The notes under the pieces were generated by a model. It had not been told where the DNA came from. It worked only from the letters and a program-made list of their open reading frames with translations, and did not search any database. Of a DNA stretch of 64,000 nt, positions 22,720 through 33,153 are shown piece by piece (position 1 is the first letter of the stretch; every line of letters begins with the position of its first letter). The stretch comes from Enhygromyxa salina (GTDB lineage Bacteria > Myxococcota_A > Polyangia > Nannocystales > Nannocystaceae): contig NZ_PVNL01000054.1 of assembly GCF_002994635.1 (NCBI RefSeq), forward strand, positions 1-64,000, written 5' to 3'. A program made the translations under genes and the position numbers.

Positions 22720-24201
22720 ATGCGGTCCTTGCTCAGCCTGCTCGACGGTGCGGTTCGACGCTCGGCGTCTGCGGTCACCCTCGAGTCGGGCCAACCGGTG
22801 GTCTACACGACCGCGCGCGGGGCCGAAGCCGAGAGCACGGTGCTGCCACGCACCGATCTGTTCGAGATGATCGTCGCGGCGGTCGACGACGCCCAGCAGG
22901 TCGAGCTCGCGGTCGGCAATCCGGTCGAGTTTGCGATCGAGGCCGGCGCCAGCTGGACCGTCTACGCCGAGCCGGGCATGGAGGGGATCACCGTTCGCGC
23001 ACGGCGGCAGGGGGCGGGCAGGGGTGCCCTCGAGATCGAGCTCGACGATGATGCTGAGCCGCGCTCGCCCGCGCCTGGTTCGGAGCGTGGCGAGCCCGTC
23101 GACACCCTCGACGTCCCGGTCGGGAACCGGCACAGGGACCTGACGGTCGAGGCGCTCGACGCCCCAGCCCTCGACGATCCGGATCATCCCGACGACTCGA
23201 TCAGCGTCGACTACAGCATCGACGGCCCGTCGCCAGCAGAAGCTGCGTTCGAGAGCGGCACCTGGGCGCTCGCGGAAGACGACGACTTCGGCGTCGGCCC
23301 CATTGGCAGTGAGGACGGGTATGGAGCCGACAGCCTGGGGACTCTCGGGGAAGGCGTGGACGCCCGACCCGCGCGCTCCAGCCCGCTGCCCGAGGCCGAA
23401 GAGTTCGGGGCGCGTGGCTTCGCGGTCGTGCCACGAGAGCCCGAGCCGGCCGACGGCCACATCGGCGTCCCCGCCGACGACGAGGACGACGTCGAGCCGT
23501 TGCCGTCCAGCGCCCCCGAGATCGATCAACATGGAACCCGGTCGCCGACCGTGCGGGCGATGAGCGCCTCTCCGGCCAAGAACATGGGCAGCCCCGACCT
23601 TGCGGCCGAGACCGCGGGGCGGCCAGGCGGGGGCATGAGCGCGGTGGGGGGCGCGGCCGGCATGGTGACGCGCCTCGATCATGGCAACGCGATGAGTACG
23701 GCGGCAGCGGCGCGGGCTTCCACGCGACGCGAGATGACGGCGGTCCGATCACCCGACGCGGACACCCTGCGTGAGCTCCCCACCTTCGGGCATGGCGAGC
23801 CCGAGCTGAACGACATCGTCGCCCACATCAGCGAAGGCGCGCTCGTGTACGTTCGCGAGCCGGGCTTCATCGACACGCTCGCGCAGGCGTTCTTGTCGCC
23901 GTCGATCACGATCGACGATCAAGCCGATCCCCGCGAGGTCTGGTCGCGCGTCCGTGGGCTGCCGCCCGGCGCGATCGTGATCGTTCGCTGTGAGGACCCG
24001 AGCCGGCTGTTGGGCTGGATCCTCCGCCGCCTCGAGGAGGGCTACCGGGTGTTCGTGGAGACCCGCGCCAGGACCCCGGAGGGGGCCAGGCGGGTGCTCT
24101 TGGGTGTCGCCGCCAGCGAGCGGGCCGAGCGTTGGCTCGACAGTCAGCTCACGCTCACGCTCGAGCCTGGCGAAGCCGGCCCGCAGCTCCTCGCGCTGTG
24201 A
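22720..24201 (+). CDS. Uncharacterised acidic protein, possibly a degenerate PilT-like protein
   Basis: This 493-residue soluble protein fits no family I can name with confidence. It has three parts. The N-terminal domain (1-115) opens MRSLLSLLDGAVRRSASAVT and resembles the N-terminal domain of PilT-type twitching ATPases. A long Asp/Glu/Pro-rich region (about 115-345) is probably disordered. The C-terminal domain (about 350-493) contains FGHGEPELNDIV, DPREVWSRVRGLPPGAIVIV and LLGWILRRLEEGYRVFV, which recall the later part of the PilT ATPase fold. No Walker A motif is present, so it would not hydrolyse ATP. It may be a scaffold or regulator; this is inference. It stands alone with its own promoter-like sequence. 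Confidence 0.6.
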   Translation: MRSLLSLLDGAVRRSASAVTLESGQPVVYTTARGAEAESTVLPRTDLFEMIVAAVDDAQQVELAVGNPVEFAIEAGASWTVYAEPGMEGITVRARRQGAGRGALEIELDDDAEPRSPAPGSERGEPVDTLDVPVGNRHRDLTVEALDAPALDDPDHPDDSISVDYSIDGPSPAEAAFESGTWALAEDDDFGVGPIGSEDGYGADSLGTLGEGVDARPARSSPLPEAEEFGARGFAVVPREPEPADGHIGVPADDEDDVEPLPSSAPEIDQHGTRSPTVRAMSASPAKNMGSPDLAAETAGRPGGGMSAVGGAAGMVTRLDHGNAMSTAAAARASTRREMTAVRSPDADTLRELPTFGHGEPELNDIVAHISEGALVYVREPGFIDTLAQAFLSPSITIDDQADPREVWSRVRGLPPGAIVIVRCEDPSRLLGWILRRLEEGYRVFVETRARTPEGARRVLLGVAASERAERWLDSQLTLTLEPGEAGPQLLAL

Positions 24202-24433
24202 GCTGTGAGCTGTGGGGCGCGTGGACGTGGAGTGGGTCGTCGATCAGTCTCCACTGGCCTCGACCCGGCTCGACTGCGCTCCGCCAACCCGCGCGACCGA
24301 CCCCGGCACCGGCGGCGCGGTCGGCCTGGGCCGCCCGCCACACGTGTTTTGAATCCAACCACCCGCGCGACTCGCTCGCCTGGTATGAAATAGCGCGCGC
24401 GCGTCCTCAGTATGCCGCGCCCGGAGGCCAAAG

Positions 24434-25063
24434 ATGCTCATCTACGCGTATGTGTTCGCCCTCGTACTTGGATCCGTATTATTGGGAGCGTCTCTCCTCA
24501 TGGGGGGGGACCACGACGCTGACACTGACTTTGATGGGGACGCCGACCTCGACGTCCAAGCCGACGCTGACCTCGACACCCACGCCGACGCCGGGCATGA
24601 CGCCCACGGCGACATTGGCGGGTTCTTTGGTGTGTTCGGCTCGATGCGGTTTTGGACCTTCTTCGCCGCGTTCTTTGGGCTCACCGGCCTGGTCCTCGAC
24701 GGCCTGGACCTCGCGACCGAGTACGCCGCGCTCGGCCTGGCGATCGGCGTTGGGTTCACGACCGGGTGGGCCGCCGTCACCGTCATCCGGCGGCTCTCGG
24801 CCAACGACACCGGCGTCGTCGCTGGCGTGGGTGACTACGTCGGCAAGTCCGGCGAGGTGCTGATCTCCGCCGGGCCCGGGCGGCTCGGCAAGATCCGCAT
24901 CGAGCTGATGGGCACCACCGTCGACGTGCTCGCCGAGTCCGACGACGAGCTGATCAGCCGCGGCGAGCAGGCGCTGATCCTCGAGATGCGCGGCAACAAG
25001 GCCATCGTCGTCAAATACGAGTCGGCCAGCCGCAACCAATCAGCGCCAGCCGTTCGCGCCTAG
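24434..25063 (+). CDS. YqiJ/NfeD-like membrane protein of the flotillin operon
   Basis: This 209-residue protein begins with a membrane helix (3-23), then a loop of about 35 residues made mostly of Asp, Ala and His in a near-repeating DADxD pattern. Two more helices (about 68-110) and a C-terminal OB-fold-like domain (about 120-200, with VGDYVGKSGEVL and LGKIRIELMG) follow. The architecture is that of YqiJ/YuaF proteins, which are encoded with flotillins and act beside them in membrane microdomains. GGAGG lies seven bases before the ATG. A TATGAAAT string near 24383 could be the operon's -10 region. The Asp-rich loop is unusual and could bind divalent cations. Confidence 0.82.
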   Translation: MLIYAYVFALVLGSVLLGASLLMGGDHDADTDFDGDADLDVQADADLDTHADAGHDAHGDIGGFFGVFGSMRFWTFFAAFFGLTGLVLDGLDLATEYAALGLAIGVGFTTGWAAVTVIRRLSANDTGVVAGVGDYVGKSGEVLISAGPGRLGKIRIELMGTTVDVLAESDDELISRGEQALILEMRGNKAIVVKYESASRNQSAPAVRA

Positions 25064-25166
25064 CTTGACTACAGGCCGCGCCGTCGTCCCCGGGCGACCG
25101 CGGCCTGTCCACTTTCAACTTCACAGATTCCTCTCACCGACCCGAGACTCGCAGGAGAACTCCTTC

Positions 25167-26686
<1,520 letters not shown>

Positions 26687-26687
<1 letters not shown>

Positions 26688-27955
26688 TGTCCATGCCCCT
26701 CGCACTCATCGAACCCGAGGCTCTGGTCGCGCTCCTTGCGATCAGCACCGTCTTCTTCTTCGTCATCGCGCTGATCGCCAAGCGCGTCTACTACGTGTGC
26801 CAGCCCAGCGAGGTGCTGGTGTTCTCCGGCCGCCGCCGCGTCGCGGGCAACGGCCGGGTGGCTGGGTATCGGATCATTCGCGGCGGCGGTGCGCTTCGGA
26901 TCCCGCTGCTCGAGATCGTCGACCGCATGGATCTGACCAACATGATCATCGAGGTCAGGGTCCAAAACGCCTACTCCAAGGGTGGCATCCCGCTCTCGGT
27001 TCAGGGCGTCGCCAACATCAAGGTCCCCGGCGAGGAGCCGCTGCTCAACAACTGCCTCGAGCGGTTCTTGGGTCAGTCCCGCGAGGAGATCATGAAGATC
27101 GCCCGCGAGACCCTCGAGGGCAACTTGCGTGGCGTGCTCGCGGGCCTGACCCCCGAGCAGGTCAACAAGGACAAAGAGGAGTTCGCGGCCAAGCTCGCCG
27201 AGGAAGCCGAGCAGGATCTCAGCCACCTCGGGCTCGTGGTCGACACCCTCAAGATCCAAAACGTGTCCGACGACGTCGGGTACCTCGACGCGATCGGCCG
27301 CCAGATCAGCGCGCAGATCCGTCGGTCGGCGCAGATCGCCGAGGCCGAGGCGCGGGCCGAGGCCGCCGAGCAAAAGTGGCGCAACACCATGAATGGTGAG
27401 CTGTCCAAGCTCGAGGCCGAGATCGAGATCGCTCGCAAAGAGAACGAGCGGCGGGTCGCCGACGCTCGCACCCGGCGTGACGCGATGATCGCCGAGCAGC
27501 TCGCCGAGGTCCAAGCCTCGGTCGCGCAGGCCAACGCCGAGGTCGACACCCAGCAAGCCCGGATCGAGCAGGTCCGCGCGCAGCTCGACGCCGACGTGAT
27601 CCAGCCCGCCGAAGCGGCGCGCCTGGCCGCCGAGGAAGACGCGAAGGGTGACGCCGCCAAGATCGTCGAGCAGGGCCAGGCGACCGCCAAGGTCTTGACC
27701 GAGATCGCCGATCGCTACAACAACATGGGCCGAGCGGGCCGCGACATCCTGCTCATGCAGAAGCTCGTCCCATTGATGACCAAGATGTCGTCGAGCATGG
27801 GTCACCTCAAGGTCGACCGGCTCACGGTGCTCGGCAAGGGTGGCGACGGCGGCAGCGGCGACGACGTGGCCGGCAAGCTGATCAACTACAGCGAGCAGAT
27901 CAAGGCGGCGACGGGCATCGACGTGCCGGCCCTGGTCAAGGCCAAGCTCGGCTAG
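26687..27955 (+). CDS. Flotillin-like SPFH-domain protein, second of two
   Basis: This 422-residue paralogue of the preceding flotillin has the same layout: helix (about 10-32), SPFH domain (CQPSEVLVFSGRRR, LLEIVDRMDLTNMIIEVRVQ), and a coiled coil rich in EAE/AEA (about 205-330). It ends in a short C-terminal segment without the long glycine tail. The ATG at 26687 shares its A with the TGA stop of the upstream gene and has AAGGAG eight bases upstream; a GTG at 26684 is an alternative. Two different flotillins in one operon suggest hetero-oligomers, as with FloA/FloT-like or human flotillin-1/-2 pairs (inference). A strong hairpin follows. Confidence 0.92.
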
Positions 27956-27980
27956 GGTAGGGGACAGGTTCCCCACACGC

Positions 27981-28013
27981 AGCGCGGGTGCCCAGCTGGG
28001 CGCCCGCGCTCGC
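27981..28013. terminator. Bidirectional hairpin terminator between convergent genes
   Basis: AGCGCGGG (27981-27988) pairs with CCCGCGCT (28003-28010), and the interior GCCCAGCTGGGC is itself palindromic, so the stem is nearly continuous. It separates the flotillin operon from the convergent oxidoreductase gene. The T-run is short (TTT at 28015). Confidence 0.65.
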
Positions 28014-28015
28014 GT

Positions 28016-30253
28016 TTAAGCCGTGGCCAGGCGGACCTCGACCTGAACGCCCGAGAGCGCGGCGACGCCCGAGAGCTCGTCGACCTCGGCTGGGTCCGTG
28101 AGATCGTTGATGCTCACCCCCGCGTGTTGATTGGCGACCTGCAAGCGGGTGCCTTCGCGCTTGTGTCCGTACCCGTGGGGCAGGCTCACGACCCCAGGCA
28201 TCATGTCGTCGCTGAGCTCGAGCGGGACCTCGACCGCACCCACCCGTGACCGCACGCGGACCTGGTCACCGGGTCGCAGCGCCAGCCGCCCGGCGTCGTC
28301 GGGGTGCATCAGCAGCGTGCACGCGGGCGTGCCCGCCATCAGCTTGGGCACGTTGTGCATCCACGAGTTGTTGCTGCGGAGCAGCCGGCGTCCGATCAAC
28401 GTGAAGCGTGGCTCGGCCTCGCTCGGAAGCCGGTTCGCGGCGGCCCCCCGCGGAAAGCTGCGCTCGAGACGACCCAGATCCTCGACGAGCAGCGCGGGCG
28501 CGAGCTCGATCCGGCCGCGCTTGCCGGGCAGGCGATCGGGCAGACAGGGCTCGAGCGGACCCAGGTCGACGCCGTGCGGCCGCGCTGCCAGGGCCTCGAG
28601 GCTCAGCCCACCCGCGCGCTCACCCAGGAGCGGACGCAGGGCCGCCGGGAGCAGTCGGCCGTGCGGCCCAGCTCGAAGCGCGAGGTCGATCAGGCCGTCG
28701 GGGCCGAGCCGCTCGAGCAGCTGATGCTGTCCACGCGCGAGCACGCTGGTGCGACCACGGAGCCGATCGAGGCGCGTCCACAGCCCGTGCAGGATCTGCC
28801 AGTCGTGGCGGGCGTCGGGCGGCGGCTCGAACAGCGGCGGCGACCACTTGGCGGTGTTGCGCACGGCCAGCAGGTGGAACACCAGGTCGTAGTGGCTGCG
28901 CTCGAGCGGTGAAGTTGGCGGCAGGATCAGGTCCGCGTGCCGCGTGGTCTCGTTCATGTACATGTCGACGCTGACCACGAACTCGAGCCGCTCGAGCGCC
29001 TCGCCGAGCGCGGTCCCGGCGGGGGTCGACAGCACCGGGTTGCCCGCCAGCGTCAACAGCCCGCGGATCGGCGCCAGCGGCTCGCCTGCACCCTGGCGAC
29101 CCTCGTGACCCGCGATCACGTCCTCGGCGAAGCTCGCGACCGGCAGCTCACCACCAAACTCGGGCAGCCCGCGGACCCGGCTGCGCCAGCGCCCGAACGC
29201 GCCAGGCCCGACGCCGAGGCCCTTGGGCATGGCGATCGGATCGACGGCCGGGCGCGTGAACATGGATCCCCCGACCCGATCGAGCGCGCCCGTGAACACG
29301 TTGAGCAGGTTGATCACCCAGTGCGTCAGCGCGCCGAAGCGCTGGGTCGACGCGCCCACGCGTCCATAGGTGACGCCGCGGTGGGTGACCAGCTCGCGGG
29401 CGAGGGCGCGGATCCGATCGGCGTCGACCCCCGTCAGCGCGGCCACCCGCGCGGGCGTGAACCCCTCGACCGCGCGGCGGACCCGATCCGCGCCGTCGAC
29501 GAACGCAGCGAGCCGGCCAGGCTGCTCTCGGCCCTCGCTCGTGATCACCTGCAGCAGCGCGAGCAACAGCAGCGCGTCAGTGCCAGGGCGCACGAACAGG
29601 TGGTCGTCAGCGAGCTTGGCGGTCTGCGTGCGGCGAGGATCGACCACCACCAGCTTGCCGCCCCGCAGCTGGATCCCCCGCAGCCGGCGACGCACGTCTG
29701 GCGCGCTCATGATGCTGCCGTTCGAGACCAGCGGGTTGGCGCCGACGATCAGCATGTACTGGGCCCGATCGAGGTCGGGGATCGGCAGCAGCAGCTGGTG
29801 TCCAAACATCAGGTGGGCGACCAACATCTGCGGGAGCTGATCGACCGACGTCGCCGAGTAGCGGTGCCGGGTCTTCAGCGCGCGCAAGAACGGCGGCCCA
29901 TAGAGGACCACCGCGTGGTTGTGGACGGCCGGGTTGCCCAGATAGACCGCCAGCGCGTCGCGGCCGTGCTCGCGCTGGACCCGGTGGATGCCCTCGGCCG
30001 CCGCGTCGAGGGCGTCGCTCCACTCGAGCTCGCGCCAGCCGCTGCGGGTGCGCTGCAGCGGGCGCCGAAGTCGATCTGGATCGGCGTGGAGCTGGGCGAG
30101 CGCGGGCCCCTTGGGGCACAGGTGCCCGCGGCTGAACACGTCGTCCTGATCCCCGCGGATCGAGATGATCTGCTGACCCTCGGTCTCGATCGCCAGTCCG
30201 CACATGGCCTCGCACAAGTTGCAGGTGCGAAAGTGGGTCGCCCGCTCGGTCAT
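28016..30253 (-). CDS. Molybdopterin (bis-MGD) oxidoreductase, DMSO-reductase superfamily
   Basis: This 745-residue enzyme is predicted to be cytosolic, because it has no Tat signal. It binds an N-terminal [4Fe-4S] cluster through CNLCEAMC (residues 11-18) and the later CPKG near residue 48. It carries a molybdenum or tungsten bis-MGD cofactor, with typical motifs MLIVGANPLVSNG, VVVDPRRTQTA and, near the C-terminus, a cofactor-binding HPDDAGRLALRPGDQVRVRS-type domain. No Cys/Sec ligand typical of formate dehydrogenase is evident, so the substrate is unknown. I start it at the ATG at 30253, 106 codons inside the open frame, because the cluster motif is immediately downstream. TATACT also ends 7 nt before that ATG (leaderless). 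It diverges from the VanX-like gene. Confidence 0.9.
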   Translation of the reverse strand: MTERATHFRTCNLCEAMCGLAIETEGQQIISIRGDQDDVFSRGHLCPKGPALAQLHADPDRLRRPLQRTRSGWRELEWSDALDAAAEGIHRVQREHGRDALAVYLGNPAVHNHAVVLYGPPFLRALKTRHRYSATSVDQLPQMLVAHLMFGHQLLLPIPDLDRAQYMLIVGANPLVSNGSIMSAPDVRRRLRGIQLRGGKLVVVDPRRTQTAKLADDHLFVRPGTDALLLLALLQVITSEGREQPGRLAAFVDGADRVRRAVEGFTPARVAALTGVDADRIRALARELVTHRGVTYGRVGASTQRFGALTHWVINLLNVFTGALDRVGGSMFTRPAVDPIAMPKGLGVGPGAFGRWRSRVRGLPEFGGELPVASFAEDVIAGHEGRQGAGEPLAPIRGLLTLAGNPVLSTPAGTALGEALERLEFVVSVDMYMNETTRHADLILPPTSPLERSHYDLVFHLLAVRNTAKWSPPLFEPPPDARHDWQILHGLWTRLDRLRGRTSVLARGQHQLLERLGPDGLIDLALRAGPHGRLLPAALRPLLGERAGGLSLEALAARPHGVDLGPLEPCLPDRLPGKRGRIELAPALLVEDLGRLERSFPRGAAANRLPSEAEPRFTLIGRRLLRSNNSWMHNVPKLMAGTPACTLLMHPDDAGRLALRPGDQVRVRSRVGAVEVPLELSDDMMPGVVSLPHGYGHKREGTRLQVANQHAGVSINDLTDPAEVDELSGVAALSGVQVEVRLATA

Positions 30254-30260
30254 GTTCGGG

Positions 30261-30268
30261 AGTATACG
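30261..30268. promoter_or_regulatory. Overlapping divergent -10 boxes
   Basis: The eight bases AGTATACG contain TATACT on the minus strand (30266-30261), 7 nt before the oxidoreductase ATG. They also contain TATACG on the plus strand (30263-30268), 8 nt before the VanX-like GTG at 30277. The two genes' start codons are 23 bp apart, so only one polymerase can be bound at a time and both mRNAs would be leaderless. TCGAAG lies 17 nt upstream of the minus-strand box. Confidence 0.6.
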
Positions 30269-30276
30269 TATGCGCT

Positions 30277-31173
30277 GTGCGAGCTTCGATGGCCACGCGA
30301 CCTCGCGCAGGGCCCGTTGGCGCGGGCGCGATGCTGGTGGTGGGTCTGCTCGGGTGTGAGCCCCCGAACGACGGCCCGCGCGAGCGAGCGGACCCGGCCC
30401 TGGCTGCGGAGCCACTGACCGACTCGGTCGCGGCTGCGAACTCGCCCAGCGACTCGGTCGTGTCTGCAAAATCGCCTCGCGACTCGGTCGCGGCTGCGAA
30501 ATCGTCCCGCGACTCGGTCGCGGCGCCGGCCGTGTCGGCGCCGAACCGACCGCAACCCGCACCAGCACAGCAAGCCTCGCCCGCGTGCGAGCTCGTCGAG
30601 CCGCCCGCCGGGCTCGTCGATCTTCGCGTCGAGATCCGCTCGGCGATCGTCGTGGCCGGATACCACCGCGCCGACAATTTCACGGGTGCGCCGCTGCCCG
30701 GCTACGAGGCGGCGGGTGCGTGGCTCGAAGCCGAGGCCGCCGAGGCCCTGGCGCTGGCGGCGTCTCGGCTCGAGGCCGACGGTCTGCGGCTGATCATCTA
30801 CGACGCGTATCGCCCCCGGCGCGCGAGCCAGGCGATGGTCGACTGGTGCCGCGCCAACGCCCGCGAAGATCTACTCACGGACGGCTGGGTCGCCGCGCGC
30901 TCGGTCCACGGACGCGGGCGCGCGATCGATCTCGGCCTCGCGCTGACCGACGGAACCGTGTTGGACATGGGCTCGCGCTGGGATCAGTTCGATCCGACCA
31001 GCTTCTTGCGTGGGGTCGAGGGCCCGCTGCTCGAGCGTCGGCTCGAGCTGCGGGCGGCGCTGGTCCGGGCCGGGTTCACGCCCTACTCGCGCGAGTGGTG
31101 GCACTTTAGCTTTGAAGCCGACACACCCGCGCCGGTCCGTGATCGGCCTTACGCGTGCCGTGAGCCGGGCTGA
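30277..31173 (+). CDS. VanX/DdpX-type D-Ala-D-Ala dipeptidase, lipoprotein
   Basis: This 298-residue protein has a lipoprotein signal ending VVGLLGC, a low-complexity linker (about 45-85) with four copies of a DSVAAAKSP-like decapeptide, and an M15D peptidase domain (about 105-298). It keeps IIYDAYRPRRAS (the transition-state arginine), SVHGRGRAIDLG (zinc His and Asp) and EWWHFSF (catalytic Glu and zinc His). The family cleaves D-alanyl-D-alanine; in non-resistant bacteria it serves peptidoglycan turnover or D-Ala-D-Ala use. The envelope location fits recycling rather than vancomycin resistance, and no vanHA-like genes are nearby. The GTG at 30277 fits the divergent promoter; an ATG at 30289 is the alternative. 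Confidence 0.88.
   Translation: MRASMATRPRAGPVGAGAMLVVGLLGCEPPNDGPRERADPALAAEPLTDSVAAANSPSDSVVSAKSPRDSVAAAKSSRDSVAAPAVSAPNRPQPAPAQQASPACELVEPPAGLVDLRVEIRSAIVVAGYHRADNFTGAPLPGYEAAGAWLEAEAAEALALAASRLEADGLRLIIYDAYRPRRASQAMVDWCRANAREDLLTDGWVAARSVHGRGRAIDLGLALTDGTVLDMGSRWDQFDPTSFLRGVEGPLLERRLELRAALVRAGFTPYSREWWHFSFEADTPAPVRDRPYACREPG
30421..30525 (+). repeat. 30-bp in-frame tandem repeat in the VanX-like gene
   Basis: Units starting GACTCGGTCG occur at 30421, 30451, 30481 and 30511, the last one partial. Each encodes ten residues of the linker between the lipid anchor and the peptidase. The copies have diverged slightly, and the linker length may vary between strains. Confidence 0.9.
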
Positions 31174-31174
31174 G

Positions 31175-31417
31175 CTACGGCTCGTCGCTGGTCCCGGCCG
31201 AGCGCGCCGATTTTGCGTCGGGTGACGCAGGCGGTGGATCGCTCGTGGCTTCGCCCTCGGCGAGGATCTGCTGGTAGAGCTCCTCGCGGAACACGTCGAG
31301 GCCCTCGGGTGCCGAGATCCCCAACCGCACCTGTCGACCACGAATCTCGCGAACGACAATCTCGATGTTGTCGCCGATGCGAATTTTCTGGCCGGCCTTC
31401 CTCGTTAGCGTCAGCAT
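31175..31417 (-). CDS. csrA: Carbon storage regulator CsrA
   Basis: This 80-residue RNA-binding dimer represses or stabilises mRNAs by binding GGA motifs in their leaders. The first about 55 residues are canonical: MLTLTRKAGQKIRIGDNIEI, REIRGRQVRLGISAPEGLDV and FREELYQQI, including the RNA-contacting VRLGI and the Arg of the core. The last 25 residues are a Pro/Ser-rich extension not needed by the family. GGGAGG lies about six bases before the ATG. It converges with the VanX-like gene, with one base between the stop codons. No flagellar or fliW gene is adjacent, unlike many csrA loci. Confidence 0.96.
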   Translation of the reverse strand: MLTLTRKAGQKIRIGDNIEIVVREIRGRQVRLGISAPEGLDVFREELYQQILAEGEATSDPPPASPDAKSARSAGTSDEP

Positions 31418-31648
31418 GCTGCCCTCCCTGGCGGCGTGTTCGAGTGCTCACCCACGGTCTGGTGGGTGGCTCCGACTCGGTCGGTAGAGCTACGATCGCA
31501 CGCCCACGGGGGGGTGCAATCACACCCGAGCAGTTTTTCGGGCCAAACCCCGCTTTTTATCGATGTGGACACGGCGCGGGTGACTCCGCCCTTGATCAAG
31601 AGATCAGTGCGGGAGCGCCGAGTTGGCGCATCCACCGGGTAATCCGGG

Positions 31649-32767
31649 TCACTCGGGCGGCGTGAAGTCGTCGCAGGTCGTGTCGATGATGTCGACCGCG
31701 GCCTGGAAGAAATCATCGTAGTCGGGGGCGCAGATCGAGCCAAAGAACCCGCGGTCGCCCCATGAGTCGAGGAAGGCCCGCAGTCGTGCCGACGTCTCGG
31801 CGCCGCCGTTGCACTGCGCGTTGGGCAGATCGTCATCGCCGAACAGGCCGAGCACCACGATCGCGCTCTCGTCTCCGTTCTTCGCGTCGATCAGCGCCTG
31901 GCGCCAGGTATCGACGTTCCCGCTGGAGCCGTCGCCGGGGTCGTCGTTCTCGTCCGTGATGAAGGTGACGACCAAGATCGCGTCATCGCGCAAGAAGTCG
32001 TAGTTGCAGGTCCCCGCAGCGCCGACGCCGGAGACCGCGGCGGCCATCGCCTCCATCGGGCGCTCGGGGTCGTCGGTCGAGTCGGTGCCGACCCGCGCGG
32101 CGCACTGAAACGCGCCCGGCAAGTTGGGCTCGGCGTCGGTCATGAAGCGCTTGCCGTTGACGAAGTTGCAGTTGGCGTTGCTCGCGTTGGCGCCCTTGGG
32201 CCAGGTCACGCCCGCGCCGAGCACGTCCTCGCATTGAGCCGGCTGCGTGACGCCGCATTCGTAGCCCACGCACAGACCGGGCAGCGGGAATGCACACAGA
32301 AACGGGCAGCCTGCGTAGACCCACGCGTCCGTGTCGATCACCATGATGTGGTAGTCCTGTGCGGCGTCGAGCGTGCTGCTGATCGAGTTGATGAAGCTCG
32401 GGAACGAGGCCGCGAGGTTGTCCTGCTCCTCGAGCATCGAGCCCGAGTTGTCGATGACGAACAAGAAGTCGACCTTCTGGCAGCCGTCGCCGTCGCCAGC
32501 GTCGCCCGCCGTGGCCATGCCTTCGTCGTTGCCGATCACGTCGAGCTTGGGGCCGGAGTCGCCGTCACCGCCCGGGTCGCCATCGCCGTCGCCGTTGCTG
32601 GGATCTCCATCCCCATCACCGGAGCCCGTGTCGCTGACGCTGTCGTTGCCGTTCGTCAGCGTGCCCGCGCTGAGGGTCACGTAGTTGTAGGTCTCGCCGC
32701 TGTCGTTGTTGCCACAGGCGACGCAGATCAACAGCAAAGGCAGGGTAACAAACAGCTTTCGGGTCAT
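31649..32767 (-). CDS. VWA-domain lipoprotein with acidic linker
   Basis: This 372-residue surface or periplasmic protein has a signal MTRKLFVTLPLLLICVAC, with the lipidated Cys near residue 18. An Asn/Ser/Asp-rich linker with GDGDGDP repeats (about 45-75) of the kind common in Nannocystineae lipoproteins follows, then a von Willebrand A domain. The MIDAS motif DNSGSM lies near residue 107, with downstream Thr/Asp candidates in FITDENDDPGDG. Many cysteines suggest disulphides. VWA domains bind partner proteins through a metal ion; the partner is unknown. The ATG at 32767 is preferred over one four codons upstream; GGAG is six bases before it. Confidence 0.88.
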   Translation of the reverse strand: MTRKLFVTLPLLLICVACGNNDSGETYNYVTLSAGTLTNGNDSVSDTGSGDGDGDPSNGDGDGDPGGDGDSGPKLDVIGNDEGMATAGDAGDGDGCQKVDFLFVIDNSGSMLEEQDNLAASFPSFINSISSTLDAAQDYHIMVIDTDAWVYAGCPFLCAFPLPGLCVGYECGVTQPAQCEDVLGAGVTWPKGANASNANCNFVNGKRFMTDAEPNLPGAFQCAARVGTDSTDDPERPMEAMAAAVSGVGAAGTCNYDFLRDDAILVVTFITDENDDPGDGSSGNVDTWRQALIDAKNGDESAIVVLGLFGDDDLPNAQCNGGAETSARLRAFLDSWGDRGFFGSICAPDYDDFFQAAVDIIDTTCDDFTPPE

Positions 32768-33153
32768 TGAGGGCTCCACGCGGGCAAGGCAAGCAACTGA
32801 CGCACACTATCACGCCTGTCCTCGGGGTGGGGATCACTCGAAGCGCACATTCGCTCTGCGCATGCGCCGGAATCCATACGGTTCGATTGGACGACCAAGA
32901 GCGGTCGGAGCGGACCGTTCAGGCGTCCAGGGGCGTATTCGTCCGTAGACGAACGCCCCAAGGTCCCAAAAGTGAGCGGAATCTGGGAGCCCGCTTACAA
33001 CCCTTACAACGGACGCAAGCTGCCAGACGCCCAGAGAGTCCCCCCACGCGTGACATCTCCCGCATTGTGGGCCTTTGCCGCGGAAATTAGGAACTGGCAT
33101 GGCGTGTGCTGAACGGAGACGTCAGCGCGGCGAAGCCCGCAGGAGAACAACCC
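32768..33153. other. Intergenic region between divergent genes, with a stem-loop
   Basis: This 386-bp gap has no supported gene. It contains a long hairpin at 32930-32959, a direct repeat of TTACAACCC/TTACAAC near 32994-33009 and a TAGGAA near 33089 that could be the -10 of the downstream gene. The TTG/GTG-started extension of the downstream frame (from 33106) is not favoured because AGGAGA stands before the ATG at 33154. Confidence 0.6.
32930..32959. promoter_or_regulatory. Stem-loop with 12-bp stem and TA bulge
   Basis: GGGGCG-TA-TTCGTC pairs with GACGAACGCCCC around a CGTA loop; only the TA is unpaired. No T-run follows on either strand, so it is more likely a regulatory hairpin or operator than a terminator. 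Confidence 0.6.

Noticed and set aside
30277..31173. VanX-like gene as part of a vancomycin-resistance cluster
   Set aside because: No ligase or dehydrogenase of the vanHA type is adjacent, and the enzyme is an exported lipoprotein rather than cytosolic.
31440..31540. TCGGTAGAGC and GGGTGCAATCACACCC resembling tRNA D- and T-arms
   Set aside because: The D-loop would be too long, there is no anticodon stem and the acceptor ends do not pair. At best a relic or coincidence.
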